Shown: piece by piece, positions 10,680 to 21,168 of the stretch
Numbering within the stretch: the first letter of the stretch is position 1
Layout of the letters: each line of letters opens with the position of its first letter
NCBI GenBank assembly: GCA_028290705.1
Contig: JAQGJH010000074.1
Location: forward strand, 1 to 61,543
Length of the DNA: 61,543 nucleotides
DNA from: Hyphomicrobiales bacterium
GTDB taxonomy: Bacteria; Pseudomonadota; Alphaproteobacteria; Rhizobiales; Beijerinckiaceae
Direction: 5' to 3'
Notes under the pieces: generated by a model
Database searches by the model: none
Seen by the model: only the letters and a program-made list of their open reading frames with translations
Told to the model about the DNA's origin: nothing
Translations under genes and position numbers: made by a program

Positions 10680-10784
10680 TCGCTGATGCGTGTGGCTTGC
10701 GCCGGGCGCGGCTTCAGCGAAGCTTTGTGGATCGCGCGATGGGTCATGCGTTTTTCGCTTCCCGTCGCGCCGCTAACAGGATAG

Positions 10785-12425
<1,641 letters not shown>

Positions 12426-12474
12426 GGGCTGGACGGCCGATCGGGCGAGGGCGCCTGCGATCCGGAGGTTCGAC

Positions 12475-13644
12475 GTGCAACGCCTCGGGCCCTTCCGGCT
12501 CCTGACGCTCCATTACGCGCTCTACCAGCTCTCCGTGGCCATCGCCGGCGGGTTCGTGGGCGCATATCTGCTGAAGCTCGGCTTCAGCATGTCGACCGCG
12601 CTCCTGTCCTTCGCGGCGCTCCTGGGCGTGCGCTGCGCGCTGCGCTTCATCGGGCTCGGCGTCGTTCGACGTCTCGGCTATCGGCGCGCTCTGGTCATCG
12701 GCGCCGTGGTCAGCGCCTGCCAGTTCCTGCCGCTCACCTTTGCCGAATCCCCGATTTGGTTCGCCGCCTGGCTGATCAACGTCTCGCTGGCTGAGGCGCT
12801 CTACTGGCCGGTCTACCACTCGGCCATGGCGGTGACCGGCACCGACGCATCGCGCGGGCGAGAACTCGGCATCCGCGCCGCGGTCGGCGCCCTCGTCGGC
12901 GTGATCGGGCCGCTCACCGGCGGGATCTTGCTGGATCGCTACGGGCCGAGCGTCGATTTCGGCATTGCCGCGTTGCTGGCCCTCGCCTCGGCCGCGCCGC
13001 TGGCCGCAATGGCCAATTTCTCTGCCGGTCCGGTGCCCAGTCGGCAAGATTGGCTGGCCGGCGTCGACCGGCGCGCCGTAGTGGCCTTTGCGGCGGATGG
13101 CTGGATGATGTCGGGGCTCGCGCTCGCGTGGCCTCTCGCGCTCTTCCTGTCGCTCGGCTCTGAATACACGGCCTTCGGCATCGCAAACGCCATCGCGGGG
13201 GTCGCGGGAGCAGCCGCGGGGCTCGTCTGCGGCCGGGCGATCGATCGCGGCGGTCGAGACCGGTACCTGCTGATTTCCTGCCTGGCGCTGGCGGCTGGAT
13301 TTGCGCTGCGGGCCGGGGCAGGGTGGTCACCCGTTGCCGCCACCATCGCCAATGCGACGGGCGCGGCCGTCATGGCGCTCTACGTTCCCGTGCTCATGAG
13401 CGTCATCTACGACCGAGCCAAGCAGTCCGGGGCGGCCTATCGGTTTCACTTCGCGGCGGAAGCCGGTTGGGATGCGGGCGCAGCCACCGGCTGCCTGGCC
13501 TCGGCGGCGCTGGCTGCGTGGATCGACATCCCGTCGCTCGCGGTCCTGCCCGGTGCGCTCGGCATTCTCCTGCTTCACCGCTACGTCCGCACGCCGCGTC
13601 GCAGCGAGCCGGCGGCGGAACTTTCCGTCGGCCCCGTCCCCTGA
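12475..13644 (+). CDS. MFS transporter
   Basis: 389 residues from a GTG start preceded by GGAGG about seven bases upstream. The protein is almost wholly hydrophobic with roughly 12 predicted membrane helices and short loops, including the MFS-type basic loop near residue 62 (VVRRLGYRR) and GRAIDRGGRDR between helices in the second half. The substrate cannot be judged. It follows pyrG by 49 bases and converges with the TctC gene, leaving only two bases between the stop codons. Confidence 0.82.
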   Translation: MQRLGPFRLLTLHYALYQLSVAIAGGFVGAYLLKLGFSMSTALLSFAALLGVRCALRFIGLGVVRRLGYRRALVIGAVVSACQFLPLTFAESPIWFAAWLINVSLAEALYWPVYHSAMAVTGTDASRGRELGIRAAVGALVGVIGPLTGGILLDRYGPSVDFGIAALLALASAAPLAAMANFSAGPVPSRQDWLAGVDRRAVVAFAADGWMMSGLALAWPLALFLSLGSEYTAFGIANAIAGVAGAAAGLVCGRAIDRGGRDRYLLISCLALAAGFALRAGAGWSPVAATIANATGAAVMALYVPVLMSVIYDRAKQSGAAYRFHFAAEAGWDAGAATGCLASAALAAWIDIPSLAVLPGALGILLLHRYVRTPRRSEPAAELSVGPVP

Positions 13645-13646
13645 GG

Positions 13647-14672
13647 TCAGCGGCCGAGCAGTGACCGCGCGCGCTGGCGCACCGAATCCGGCGTGGCCAG
13701 CGTCTTCTGGATTTCGGTCCGCAGCTTGTCGCCATGGACGGGCTCGAGGTCGAGACCGGACCGCTGCACCTCGGCGATGAGGTCGGGATCCTTGGTCATT
13801 TCCATGAAGGCCGTCTGCAGAACCTTCATCACCTCATCGGGCACACCCGGGGGCGCGATGAACGCGCGGCCAATGGCGCCGCCGCTCGCATAAAGCCCGA
13901 GCAATTGCTTGTCGGCTTCGTTGTTGCCGAGTTCGCCGAGTGCCGGCACGTCGGGCAGTTCGGGGCTTCGTTCCGGGACGTCCTGCAGGATGATCTTGAT
14001 CTTCTTGTCGCGCAGCCATTCCTTCTTGCCGGTCTTGATCGCCGCCCAGGAGGTGGCGGTTCCCTCGACCTCTCCGCGCTCCATGGCCAGCATGCCCTCG
14101 GCTGACGCCGGAAAACCGCTGATCACCTTGAATTTCGTTCCGATGGTGGCGTTGAGCAGTTTTGGGATCGTCTCGGACAAATTGCCGGCGCCCGCAGCCG
14201 CGACCGGCGTTTCGGTCGTCTTGGCGTCCTCGATCGACTGCACTTTGGCGGTATGCCACTGGATGTGGATGTTGTTCGAGGAAGCGATCCGTCCCACCCA
14301 GTTGAATTTCGCGGCGTCGAACTGAACCCCGGGATTGCCCGTGGCCTGCTCGAGCGCCAGGGTCTCGGTGACGATACCGATGGCGGTTCCGTCCTTGGGC
14401 GCGACTTCGTAAATGTAGTTGGCCGCGCGAAGCGTGCCCGCGCCGGGCATGTTGGTGGCGATCACGTTCGGATTTCCCGGCAGATACTTGCCGAGGTAGC
14501 GCGCCACCAGTCGCCCGTAGAGGTCGTAACTTCCGCCCGCCGTGTTGCCGATATAGACCGTCACGGTCTTGCGCGCGAAATTCGGCGCTTGCGCCAGCGC
14601 GGCGCTCGACACCGTCAGGCCTGCAACGAGGGCGGTCGCCGCGCGCAACAAGGCACGTCTCGAAATCGTCAT
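13647..14672 (-). CDS. TctC-family (Bug) tripartite tricarboxylate transporter binding protein, orphan
   Basis: 341 residues. The N-terminus MTISRRALLRAATALVAG is a signal peptide with a twin-arginine pair in a Tat-like setting, cleaved near AALAQ. The mature protein has the Bug-family pattern, including VTVYIGNTAGGSYD and VIATNMPGAGTLRAANYIY. Such proteins bind carboxylates in the periplasm and deliver them to TctAB. No TctA or TctB gene is nearby, which is common for the many orphan Bug proteins of proteobacteria. The ligand is unknown. Confidence 0.85.
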   Translation of the reverse strand: MTISRRALLRAATALVAGLTVSSAALAQAPNFARKTVTVYIGNTAGGSYDLYGRLVARYLGKYLPGNPNVIATNMPGAGTLRAANYIYEVAPKDGTAIGIVTETLALEQATGNPGVQFDAAKFNWVGRIASSNNIHIQWHTAKVQSIEDAKTTETPVAAAGAGNLSETIPKLLNATIGTKFKVISGFPASAEGMLAMERGEVEGTATSWAAIKTGKKEWLRDKKIKIILQDVPERSPELPDVPALGELGNNEADKQLLGLYASGGAIGRAFIAPPGVPDEVMKVLQTAFMEMTKDPDLIAEVQRSGLDLEPVHGDKLRTEIQKTLATPDSVRQRARSLLGR

Positions 14673-14757
14673 GGCGCTTCATCTCCCGTGTCGGCTCTTG
14701 GCGGCCGACGTCCAAGCTAATGGGCGAGGAAGGACATGGGAAGCGCTACCTGCGAGC

Positions 14758-15540
14758 CTAGATCGTCCAGAGACTACGGACGAGCATGTAGATCGCCACG
14801 ACGACGATGAGCATCGCGAAGACGACGTTGAGTACGCCTTTGCGTCCGGCCAGCGCCTGCGACGCCAGCGCGCCGACCAGGCCGCCTGCGACGCCGCCCG
14901 CGATGAACAGAAGCGCCAGCGGCCAGTCGACGAGACCCGAAAGGGAATAATTCACCGACGTGGTGAGCCCGAAGGCCGTGACGGCGACCAGCGAGGAGGC
15001 CACCGCGTTGAGGATCGGCATGCGGGTCGCGAGCATCAGCGCCGGCACGATGAGGAAGCCGCCTCCGATGCCGAAGAAGCCCGACAGGCCGCCCGTCGCA
15101 AGTCCGAGGCCTAAAAGTCTCGGCAGGTTCTCGCGGTTCAGCTTGACGTCGGGGAAGCTGAGCGCGTGACGGGATCGCAGCATCATGCCGCCCACCACGA
15201 GCATCATCACGGCGAAAGCCGCGAGCAGGTTCCGTCCATCCACGAGCTTGCCGAGCGTCGATCCAGCAAACGCCCCCAAGACGCCGGCCGCCGCGAAGAC
15301 CAGAGCGCAGCGCCATTTGACGCGGCCGGCACGGCCATGATTGACGAGGTTGAAGGCGGCATTCACCGCGACCGCGACGGCGCTGGTGCCAATCGCGACA
15401 TGCGGGCTGGCGACGCCCACGAGATAGACGAGCAACGGCACGGCCAGGATCGATCCGCCTCCGCCCACCAGGCCGAGCGAGAACCCGACGAGCGAACCGG
15501 ACGCCAGGCCGAGCATACTTTGTCCCAAGCCAAGAACCAT
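14758..15540 (-). CDS. Sulfite exporter TauE/SafE family membrane protein
   Basis: 260 residues with about eight hydrophobic segments. The two repeated halves each carry a Gly-rich motif (LGLVGGGGSILAVPLLVYL near residue 25 and FGIGGGFLIVPALML near 155) as expected for TauE/SafE exporters. It is the third gene of the leftward bigR-rhodanese-tauE operon, 54 bases after the rhodanese gene. In BigR operons this transporter is thought to export sulfite made by persulfide oxidation; that role is inferred from context. Confidence 0.88.
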   Translation of the reverse strand: MVLGLGQSMLGLASGSLVGFSLGLVGGGGSILAVPLLVYLVGVASPHVAIGTSAVAVAVNAAFNLVNHGRAGRVKWRCALVFAAAGVLGAFAGSTLGKLVDGRNLLAAFAVMMLVVGGMMLRSRHALSFPDVKLNRENLPRLLGLGLATGGLSGFFGIGGGFLIVPALMLATRMPILNAVASSLVAVTAFGLTTSVNYSLSGLVDWPLALLFIAGGVAGGLVGALASQALAGRKGVLNVVFAMLIVVVAIYMLVRSLWTI

Positions 15541-15594
15541 CGGGCCACGCTCCTCGTTGATCGCCTCATGCTCTCGCCTTCAGCCGCCGGCCCG

Positions 15595-16143
15595 TCAGGC
15601 GCTGCGGGTCTGGCCATACACAGCCTTGTTCCAGGGCGCTCGCATCAGGAGGTTCGCCATTCCGCAGATGCCGGTGACGCCGGCGAAGATCAGGCCCGCG
15701 CCGACGAAAGCCGGAATGGCGAAGAACCACGGAGACACCGACAAGCCGAGCAGCGTGCCCGCGAGCCCCATGCTGCCCGCGCCGATCTGGACTTGCCGCT
15801 GGAGTTCGAGCGGCTGGCGACGATCGGCCAGCACGGGAAGGCCCGCCTTCTTCCAAGCGTCGAGTCCGCCGTCCACCACATAGGCTTCGACACAGGTGTC
15901 GCCGATCTTTTCGGCCAATCGCGGAGCATTGGCCAGAGTGCGCGCGCCGCTCTTGCAGTGAAAGATCACGGGGCGACTGCCCGACTCGAGGGGCTTGCTG
16001 TCGGCGAGGCCCGAGATCGGAAAGTGCCGGGCCCCCGCAATCTTTTCGCGGGCATGTTCGTCCGCTTCGCGAATGTCGACCAGCACCGCGCCTTCGTCGA
16101 GAAGCCGCTTGGCGGCCATGGGATCAATCGTCTTCAGCGTCAT
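15595..16143 (-). CDS. Rhodanese fused to a DUF2892 membrane domain (YgaP-like)
   Basis: 182 residues. Residues about 5-108 form a rhodanese domain with the persulfide-carrying active-site Cys in FHCKSGARTL. The C-terminal 65 residues contain two hydrophobic helices (GSMGLAGTLLGLSVSPWFFA and IPAFVGAGLIFAGVTGICG), matching the DUF2892 part of YgaP. The enzyme probably moves sulfane sulfur at the membrane. Its start overlaps the bigR stop by four bases (ATGA), so it is coupled to the persulfide-sensing repressor. Confidence 0.9.
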   Translation of the reverse strand: MTLKTIDPMAAKRLLDEGAVLVDIREADEHAREKIAGARHFPISGLADSKPLESGSRPVIFHCKSGARTLANAPRLAEKIGDTCVEAYVVDGGLDAWKKAGLPVLADRRQPLELQRQVQIGAGSMGLAGTLLGLSVSPWFFAIPAFVGAGLIFAGVTGICGMANLLMRAPWNKAVYGQTRSA

Positions 16144-16508
16144 TTCAGCGTCCTCTTTTGAGCTTTGCGAGCCCCCTTCGCGGGCGCGCAGAACAAGGCA
16201 TGCAGGGTGGCGAACAATTGCTCGATGCGGGGATCGGCGATGCGATACCAGAGTGTCTGGCTGTCTCTCCGGTAGGTCAGCAGGCCCTCGTGCCGCATTT
16301 TCGCAAGGTGCTGCGACAAGGCGGACTGCGAGAGCCCGACGGCTTCCGCCAATGTCGTGACATTGGCCTCTCCGACCTCGACCAAGGTGCAGAGCACCAT
16401 CAGCCGGCGCTCGTTGGCGATCGCACGAAGAATGTCCGCGACCTCGGTCGCCTTGTCTTCGAACGTCGCTGCATCCAGACTTCGAACCGCCACGCCTCGA
16501 TCCACCAT
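16140..16508 (-). CDS. bigR: ArsR-family persulfide-responsive repressor, BigR/SqrR type
   Basis: 122 residues from the ATG giving MVDRGVAVRS; the frame remains open far upstream but runs antiparallel through the dioxygenase gene. The winged helix (about 25-95) includes LAEAVGLSQSALSQHLAKMR as recognition region. Two cysteines, C40 in LMVLC and C107 in LFCAPAK, sit where BigR, YgaV and SqrR carry the pair that forms a di- or tetrasulfide on persulfide exposure. It is divergent from an ETHE1-like dioxygenase and coupled to rhodanese and TauE genes, the standard BigR regulon. Regulation by reactive sulfur rather than arsenic is therefore the strong inference. Confidence 0.9.
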   Translation of the reverse strand: MVDRGVAVRSLDAATFEDKATEVADILRAIANERRLMVLCTLVEVGEANVTTLAEAVGLSQSALSQHLAKMRHEGLLTYRRDSQTLWYRIADPRIEQLFATLHALFCAPAKGARKAQKRTLK

Positions 16509-16536
16509 GCGTCGACCCTTTCCTTCAGATGTTGCT

Positions 16537-16556
16537 AATTTAGTATCAGCTAATAT
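16537..16556. promoter_or_regulatory. Candidate BigR operator in the divergent promoter region
   Basis: Between bigR and the dioxygenase lies an AT-rich island in otherwise GC-rich DNA. It contains an imperfect inverted repeat, AATTTAG - six bases - CTAATAT, whose inner four bases (TTAG/CTAA) match perfectly. BigR operators are AT-rich palindromes of this size. A second GCTAAT half-site begins at 16534. Confidence 0.6.
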
Positions 16557-16622
16557 ATACGTCAAGGGCGCGAGGAGAGGCCCCTGTTTCAGGTGGCCCA
16601 CGATCGAGAAAGGATGCACGCC

Positions 16623-17510
16623 ATGACGACGAAACCCACGATACAGGCGTTCTTCGATGAGCCGACGAATACGGTCAGCTACCTCGTCGGCGATCCGGAC
16701 AAGATGCGCGCTGCGATCATCGATCCCGTCTTCGATTACGATCACAGCTCGGGCACGGTGGATGCGCGTTCGGTTGAAGCCATGCTGCACGCGGCGAACG
16801 CCGCCGGCTACACCGTCGACTGGGTCCTCGAGACGCATGCCCATGCGGACCATCTGTCCGGAGCGCCGTTCATCAAGGCGAAGACGGGTGCGAAAATCGG
16901 AATTGGCGAGCACATCCGCGACGTCCAGCGGATCTTCCGCCCGATCTTCAACGCGACGGATCTCAAAACCGACGGAAGCGATTTCGACCGGCTGTTCACC
17001 GATGGCGAAACGTTCCAGATCGGCGATCTCACCGTTGAAGTGATTTACACGCCGGGCCATACACCGGCCGACGTGTCATACAAGCTCGGGGATGCGGTTT
17101 TCGTCGGCGACACGATGTTCATGCCCGACTACGGGACGGCGCGTGCTGATTTTCCCGGCGGCGACGCGCATCAGCTTTATCGATCCATCCGCCGGATCCT
17201 GTCGCTTCCGCCCGAGACGCGGCTGTTCATGTGCCATGATTACAAGGCGCCGGGACGGAATGAATTTGCGTGGGAAACGACGGTGCGGGAACAGCGGGCC
17301 GGGAACGTCCATGCGCATGACGGCGTCAGCGAGGATGAGTTCGTGAAGATGCGACATGAGCGCGACGTCACCTTGACTGCGCCACGGCTTCTCCTGCCGT
17401 CCATTCAGGTGAACATTCGTGCGGGAAAGTTTCCGCCGGCTGAGGCGAACGGGGTGCGCTATCTCTCCATTCCCGTGAAGCTCAAGGGAGGAGCGGCGGC
17501 CAGCGTCTAG
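16623..17510 (+). CDS. ETHE1-like persulfide dioxygenase (Blh, metallo-beta-lactamase fold)
   Basis: 295 residues. The metallo-beta-lactamase core has THAHADHLSG (residues around 72-82), the later metal ligands in YTPGHTPADVSY and FVGDTMFMPDYGTARADFPGG, and CHDYKAPGRN near residue 208. The pattern matches beta-lactamase-like hydrolase Blh/ETHE1 enzymes, which oxidise glutathione persulfide to sulfite using one iron. The ATG at 16623 was chosen; one at 16614 is also possible. It is divergent from bigR, sharing the operator region, and completes a sulfide detoxification module with the rhodanese and sulfite exporter. Confidence 0.9.
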   Translation: MTTKPTIQAFFDEPTNTVSYLVGDPDKMRAAIIDPVFDYDHSSGTVDARSVEAMLHAANAAGYTVDWVLETHAHADHLSGAPFIKAKTGAKIGIGEHIRDVQRIFRPIFNATDLKTDGSDFDRLFTDGETFQIGDLTVEVIYTPGHTPADVSYKLGDAVFVGDTMFMPDYGTARADFPGGDAHQLYRSIRRILSLPPETRLFMCHDYKAPGRNEFAWETTVREQRAGNVHAHDGVSEDEFVKMRHERDVTLTAPRLLLPSIQVNIRAGKFPPAEANGVRYLSIPVKLKGGAAASV

Positions 17511-17527
17511 ACCGGTTGAAACGTGAA

Positions 17528-17553
17528 CCGGGAGGGCGATGCAGCCCTCCCGG
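17528..17553. terminator. Bidirectional hairpin terminator
   Basis: CCGGGAGGGC and GCCCTCCCGG form a perfect ten-base stem with loop GATGCA, in the 55-base gap between the convergent dioxygenase and BA14K genes. Confidence 0.8.
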
Positions 17554-17565
17554 ATGGTCGTCAGA

Positions 17566-18159
17566 TCACGAGTGGGGCGACACGCAAGCGCGACGGGGGC
17601 CGCTCAAAGGCTGATAGGTATTGTCGGACACGCGGTAGGAACGCCAGCGGTTCTGGCACCAGGCAACGTGCTGGTTGCCGGCTCCAGCCTGGCTGGCGAT
17701 GGCGCCGCCCACCAGGGCGCCGAACGCCGCCGCCGGGAACCAGTAGCCGTTATAGGAGCGGTAACCACGACGGTAATCCCGATAGCCGCGATAGCCACGG
17801 TAGTAACCGTAACCGCCTCGGCGTTGGAACCCCGGCCGCTGGACGTATCGGCGCTGCTGGAGCGACGGACGCAGTCCATAGCGTTGCTGGAACACGTTGC
17901 CGCGCCGAACCTGTCCCGATCGGAACTGGGCGCGAGGTGCATTCATGCGCGGCCCGGCTCCCATGGAACGGCCGCTGAACCCACCACCGCCGCCGCCCCG
18001 GCTTCCGCCTTCGACCACACCGGTCCCGCGCTGCTGGACCTGGATCATATTGGCGTCCGCGCCAGCGACAGGAGCCGGCGTGATGCCGGCGTTCGCGACG
18101 GGCGCCAGCGCGAACGCTGCCGAGAGCGACATGACTGCTGCGAGTAATTGGCGTCTCAC
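17566..18159 (-). CDS. BA14K family secreted protein
   Basis: 197 residues from a GTG start with a perfect AGGAGG seven bases upstream (on the minus strand). A signal peptide ends near APVANAG. The middle is Gly/Arg/Gln/Tyr-rich and disordered, with a YGYYRGYRGYRDYRRGYR segment. A Gly/Ala hydrophobic stretch precedes the BA14K signature at the C-terminus (HVAWCQNRWRSYRVSDNTY...). BA14K proteins, named from the Brucella 14-kDa immunoreactive protein, are cell-envelope proteins common in Rhizobiales; biochemical function is unclear. Confidence 0.85.
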   Translation of the reverse strand: MRRQLLAAVMSLSAAFALAPVANAGITPAPVAGADANMIQVQQRGTGVVEGGSRGGGGGGFSGRSMGAGPRMNAPRAQFRSGQVRRGNVFQQRYGLRPSLQQRRYVQRPGFQRRGGYGYYRGYRGYRDYRRGYRSYNGYWFPAAAFGALVGGAIASQAGAGNQHVAWCQNRWRSYRVSDNTYQPLSGPRRACVSPHS

Positions 18160-18261
18160 GAGAGCACCTCCTGTTGGTTTCTGGTTGTCGGTAGCCAACA
18201 ATCCGGGACGTTCGCCGTTCCGCAAAAAGCCGCATGGGTCATCACGAAACGATGTGCACGC

Positions 18262-18555
18262 TCATGGAATGACTTCGTATCGCTTCACGGTGGCCTGCGC
18301 GCCTTGCAGCGCACGGGAATGACGCTGGATCTCGTCATGCGCCGCGCTCTTGCGATAGGTTTCGATCGCCTCCTCGGTCTCCCACTCCGAGTAGGAGATG
18401 TACTCGCCAGGAGCATCGAGGCATTTCAAGAGCTCCTCGGCGACACAGCCCGGAGCTTCCTTCATGAGCGGCGCGCAATCCTCGCGCCAGATCTTCTCCG
18501 CTTTCGCCATCTGGTCCTGCGGCACTTTGACGTGAATCAGTCTGACGTAATGCAT
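18262..18555 (-). CDS. Antibiotic biosynthesis monooxygenase (ABM) fold protein
   Basis: 97 residues from the ATG giving MHYVRLIHVKV, which is preceded by AGGAAAGG. The pattern (beta strand, a helix with AKAEKIWREDCAPLMKEAPG, then YISYSEWETEEAIETYRKS) fits the dimeric alpha-beta barrel ABM family, which includes haem-degrading and quinol-type oxygenases as well as proteins of unknown substrate. It stands alone between the BA14K gene and the Flp pilin. The specific reaction cannot be told. Confidence 0.7.
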   Translation of the reverse strand: MHYVRLIHVKVPQDQMAKAEKIWREDCAPLMKEAPGCVAEELLKCLDAPGEYISYSEWETEEAIETYRKSAAHDEIQRHSRALQGAQATVKRYEVIP

Positions 18556-18749
18556 GGCGCGACCTTTCCTGTTCACCGACAGGCAAACGTCCCTGGCGGC
18601 ATCCCGTTCAGGCGATTTTCTCGAAGGCGCGCAGGGGAGATTTGGGGATCTTCGGCATTAGCGCGAACTCCGTTACCAAGATTTAGGAGTTTGTGTTCAA
18701 TATCTGAATTGTATCAAGGCTTTCGCGGCTCAGTAAGATGGAGTGTAAC

Positions 18750-18914
18750 ATGCGTAATCTGGTCCAGAAGTTCGTCCGAAACGAAAGCGGCGCCACGGCT
18801 ATCGAGTATGGCCTCATCGCTGGTCTCATCGCGGTCGTCATCATCGGCGCCGTCTCGGCAGTCGGCACCGGCATCTCGGCGAAGTTCAACGCCGTGTCCG
18901 CCAACCTTTCCTGA
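18750..18914 (+). CDS. Flp/Fap type IVb pilin
   Basis: 54 residues, found by reading the sequence. The short basic leader MRNLVQKFVRNESG is followed by ATAIEYGLIAGLIAVVII, the classic type IVb prepilin segment with cleavage after Gly14 and the conserved Glu-Tyr at +5/+6 of the mature protein. Flp pilins assemble into Tad pili for surface attachment. GGAG lies about eight bases before the ATG. No Tad assembly genes (cpaA-F, tadABC) are in the window, so either these lie elsewhere or this pilin is a dispersed copy. A strong hairpin follows, so it is probably monocistronic. Confidence 0.92.
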   Translation: MRNLVQKFVRNESGATAIEYGLIAGLIAVVIIGAVSAVGTGISAKFNAVSANLS

Positions 18915-18944
18915 TCGGCTTCGGCCACTCCGGCTCCACGGCTT

Positions 18945-18978
18945 TCGAGGCGTGCATCCCTTCCGATGCGCGCCTCGA
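18945..18978 (+). terminator. Hairpin terminator after the Flp pilin gene
   Basis: TCGAGGCGTGCATC and GATGCGCGCCTCGA form a 14-base stem with one G-T wobble and a six-base loop CCTTCC, followed by TTGCGTT, 31 bases after the pilin stop. Confidence 0.75.
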
Positions 18979-19093
18979 TTGCGTTGATGGACTTACGACA
19001 ATAGTCAAGCCCGAGCATAGCCTTGCCAACCTGCTCTGGGGCCGCTATCGAGCAACTCGGTTGCCCGCCGAGAGGCTTCGACAGAGTTCATAA

Positions 19094-21040
19094 GTGATCT
19101 ACAGGCAGGAAATCGACGGACTTCGCGCGATCGCGGTCATGTCGGTCGTCTTCTTCCATGCCGGATTTCCGGCCTTTCAGGGCGGCTTCGTCGGGGTCGA
19201 CGTCTTCTTCGTCATCAGCGGCTACCTGATCGCTTCGCTCATTCTGCGCGAGCACGAGTCGGGATCCTTTTCGCTTCGCCATTTTTACGAGCGACGCGCT
19301 CGCCGCATTTTGCCGGCCTTGTTCTTGGTCATCGCATGCAGCCTGCCGCTCGCGCTGACGCTGCTGCCACCCGGCGCATTCCAGGCCTTTTCCCGCAGCA
19401 TCGTCTCGACCGTGCTGATCTTCTCCAACGTGCATTTTTACCGGGAAAGCGGCTATTTCGACCAATCGGCTGAGTTGAAGCCGCTGCTGCACACATGGAG
19501 CCTGTCGGTCGAAGAGCAGTTCTACGTCGTCTTCCCGCTCGCGTTCGTTCTCGTCCTGAAACATGCCCGGCCTTGGGCCACACCGGTGCTCGTGACTGGC
19601 TGTGTCATGAGCCTCCTCTATGCACAGTTTGGCGGATTGTTGCAGGGCGCAACGGGCACAGGCATTTTTCACCCACCGCCCGGAAATTTCTTCCTCTTGC
19701 CGTCGCGCGCGTTCGAACTCCTGCTGGGCGCATGCGTGGGCGTGCACCTCGCCGAACGTGGAAAACAGCCGCACGCGCAGGCGACGCCGCGCCATCAGGC
19801 CGCAAGCCTGACGGGTCTGCTCATGATCGCGATGGCGGTCGCGCTGTTCGATGCGCAGAGCCCGATGCCGGGGCTGATGTCTCTTGTTCCGGCCGGGGGC
19901 GCCGCGCTGTTCATCCTGACCTGCCGCCCCGGCAGCCTTGCTCACCGGCTGTGCTCGATGCGTCCCATGGTCGGGCTCGGCCTGATCAGCTACAGCCTTT
20001 ACCTTTGGCATCAACCTGCTCTTGCCTTTGCCCGCATCGCCGCAGGCGAGCCCGATACAGGGGCCAAGATCCTGCTCATTTTCGCCCTCATCGGATTGTC
20101 GGTGGTCTCGTGGCGGTATGTGGAACAGCCGGTGCGCTCGGGCTCGCGACTGCCCATCCGACGCTTCCTGATCGGAATTGGCACGGCGGCGGTCGCGCTG
20201 GTGGTCTTCGGCCGGGCAGGGGTCCTGACAAACGGCTTCGTCAATCTGCGCACCACGGCGGAGCAGAGAGCCGTGCTGGAGACTGCCGTTCCGAGCCCGA
20301 TGCGAAGCAGGTGCCACGCATCGGAATCGACGAACATCAAACCCGCCGATGCATGCACGTATCTCGGTCCGCAGGTCGGCTATGCCGTATTCGGCGACAG
20401 CCACGCGGTTGAACTCGCCTACGGGCTTGCGCTGGCGCTGCGGGAGAGAAATCCGCAAGCCGGCTTGCGGCACTTCTCCTTCACCAATTGCGCACCGAGT
20501 TTCGGCCATCCGCAACGTGCCGATGCCTGTAGCCTCTGGACCGACATGAGTGTTCGCGCCATTGCGGAGGATCCGGCCATCGGGACAGTGGTGGTCTCCT
20601 ACGCCATCACGGGCCACCTCACGGGATGGCCACGCCTGCGTTCGGTGCCGACACCGGACCAGCGGGCCGCGATCTGGCGCTCCTATGTCGATCTGCTCGC
20701 TTTCCTTCAGGACAAAGGCAAGAAGGTCGTTCTCGTGTTGCAGGCTCCCGAGATCGTGAAGAGCATACAGGACATCATCTTCGAGCATCCCGACCCGGCG
20801 ACACAGGCGGGCATTGGGCTTCCGCAATGGGCCTCACGGGCCAGCGCGCCGCCGATGAACAGCGATCAGATTCCGCCCGGTGTGATCGTCGTCGATCCGG
20901 CGAAGATCTTCTGTGAGGACGAGATATGCCTCGCAACCGAGGGCGGAACGGCGCTCTACTACGACGACAACCACATGTCGGTGGCTGGGGCGCGTCGCGT
21001 CGCAGACGAGATCCTGCAACGGCTGGACACGACGAAATGA
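19094..21040 (+). CDS. OafA-type acyltransferase with C-terminal SGNH domain
   Basis: 648 residues from a GTG start. The N-terminal half is an acyltransferase-3 membrane domain with about 10-11 helices, beginning YRQEIDGLRAIAVMSVVFFH (the catalytic-type His in VVFFH) and containing VDVFFVISGYLI and WSLSVEEQFYVVFPL. The C-terminal periplasmic SGNH domain has block I FGDSHAVE (about residue 434) and the terminal Asp-His block DDNHMSVAGA. Such enzymes O-acetylate lipopolysaccharide O-antigen, exopolysaccharide or similar envelope glycans; the target is unknown. It follows the Flp pilin but is separated by a terminator. Confidence 0.9.
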   Translation: MIYRQEIDGLRAIAVMSVVFFHAGFPAFQGGFVGVDVFFVISGYLIASLILREHESGSFSLRHFYERRARRILPALFLVIACSLPLALTLLPPGAFQAFSRSIVSTVLIFSNVHFYRESGYFDQSAELKPLLHTWSLSVEEQFYVVFPLAFVLVLKHARPWATPVLVTGCVMSLLYAQFGGLLQGATGTGIFHPPPGNFFLLPSRAFELLLGACVGVHLAERGKQPHAQATPRHQAASLTGLLMIAMAVALFDAQSPMPGLMSLVPAGGAALFILTCRPGSLAHRLCSMRPMVGLGLISYSLYLWHQPALAFARIAAGEPDTGAKILLIFALIGLSVVSWRYVEQPVRSGSRLPIRRFLIGIGTAAVALVVFGRAGVLTNGFVNLRTTAEQRAVLETAVPSPMRSRCHASESTNIKPADACTYLGPQVGYAVFGDSHAVELAYGLALALRERNPQAGLRHFSFTNCAPSFGHPQRADACSLWTDMSVRAIAEDPAIGTVVVSYAITGHLTGWPRLRSVPTPDQRAAIWRSYVDLLAFLQDKGKKVVLVLQAPEIVKSIQDIIFEHPDPATQAGIGLPQWASRASAPPMNSDQIPPGVIVVDPAKIFCEDEICLATEGGTALYYDDNHMSVAGARRVADEILQRLDTTK

Positions 21041-21168
21041 CGGCGCAGGGCCGAAACACAGAGGCCCAGAAAACCTCAAGCTGACGCTGCGGGCTGTGGC
21101 GCAGAGGTCACATTGCGGGCGCAAATGACGGTAATGAAAGGAGAAACCTCTCTTTCGGGATTTCTCAC

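Noticed and set aside
16140-17060. Extended N-terminus of the ArsR-type gene (306 codons)
   Set aside because: The extra part runs antisense through the dioxygenase gene, whereas the ATG at 16508 gives the family-typical 122-residue protein.
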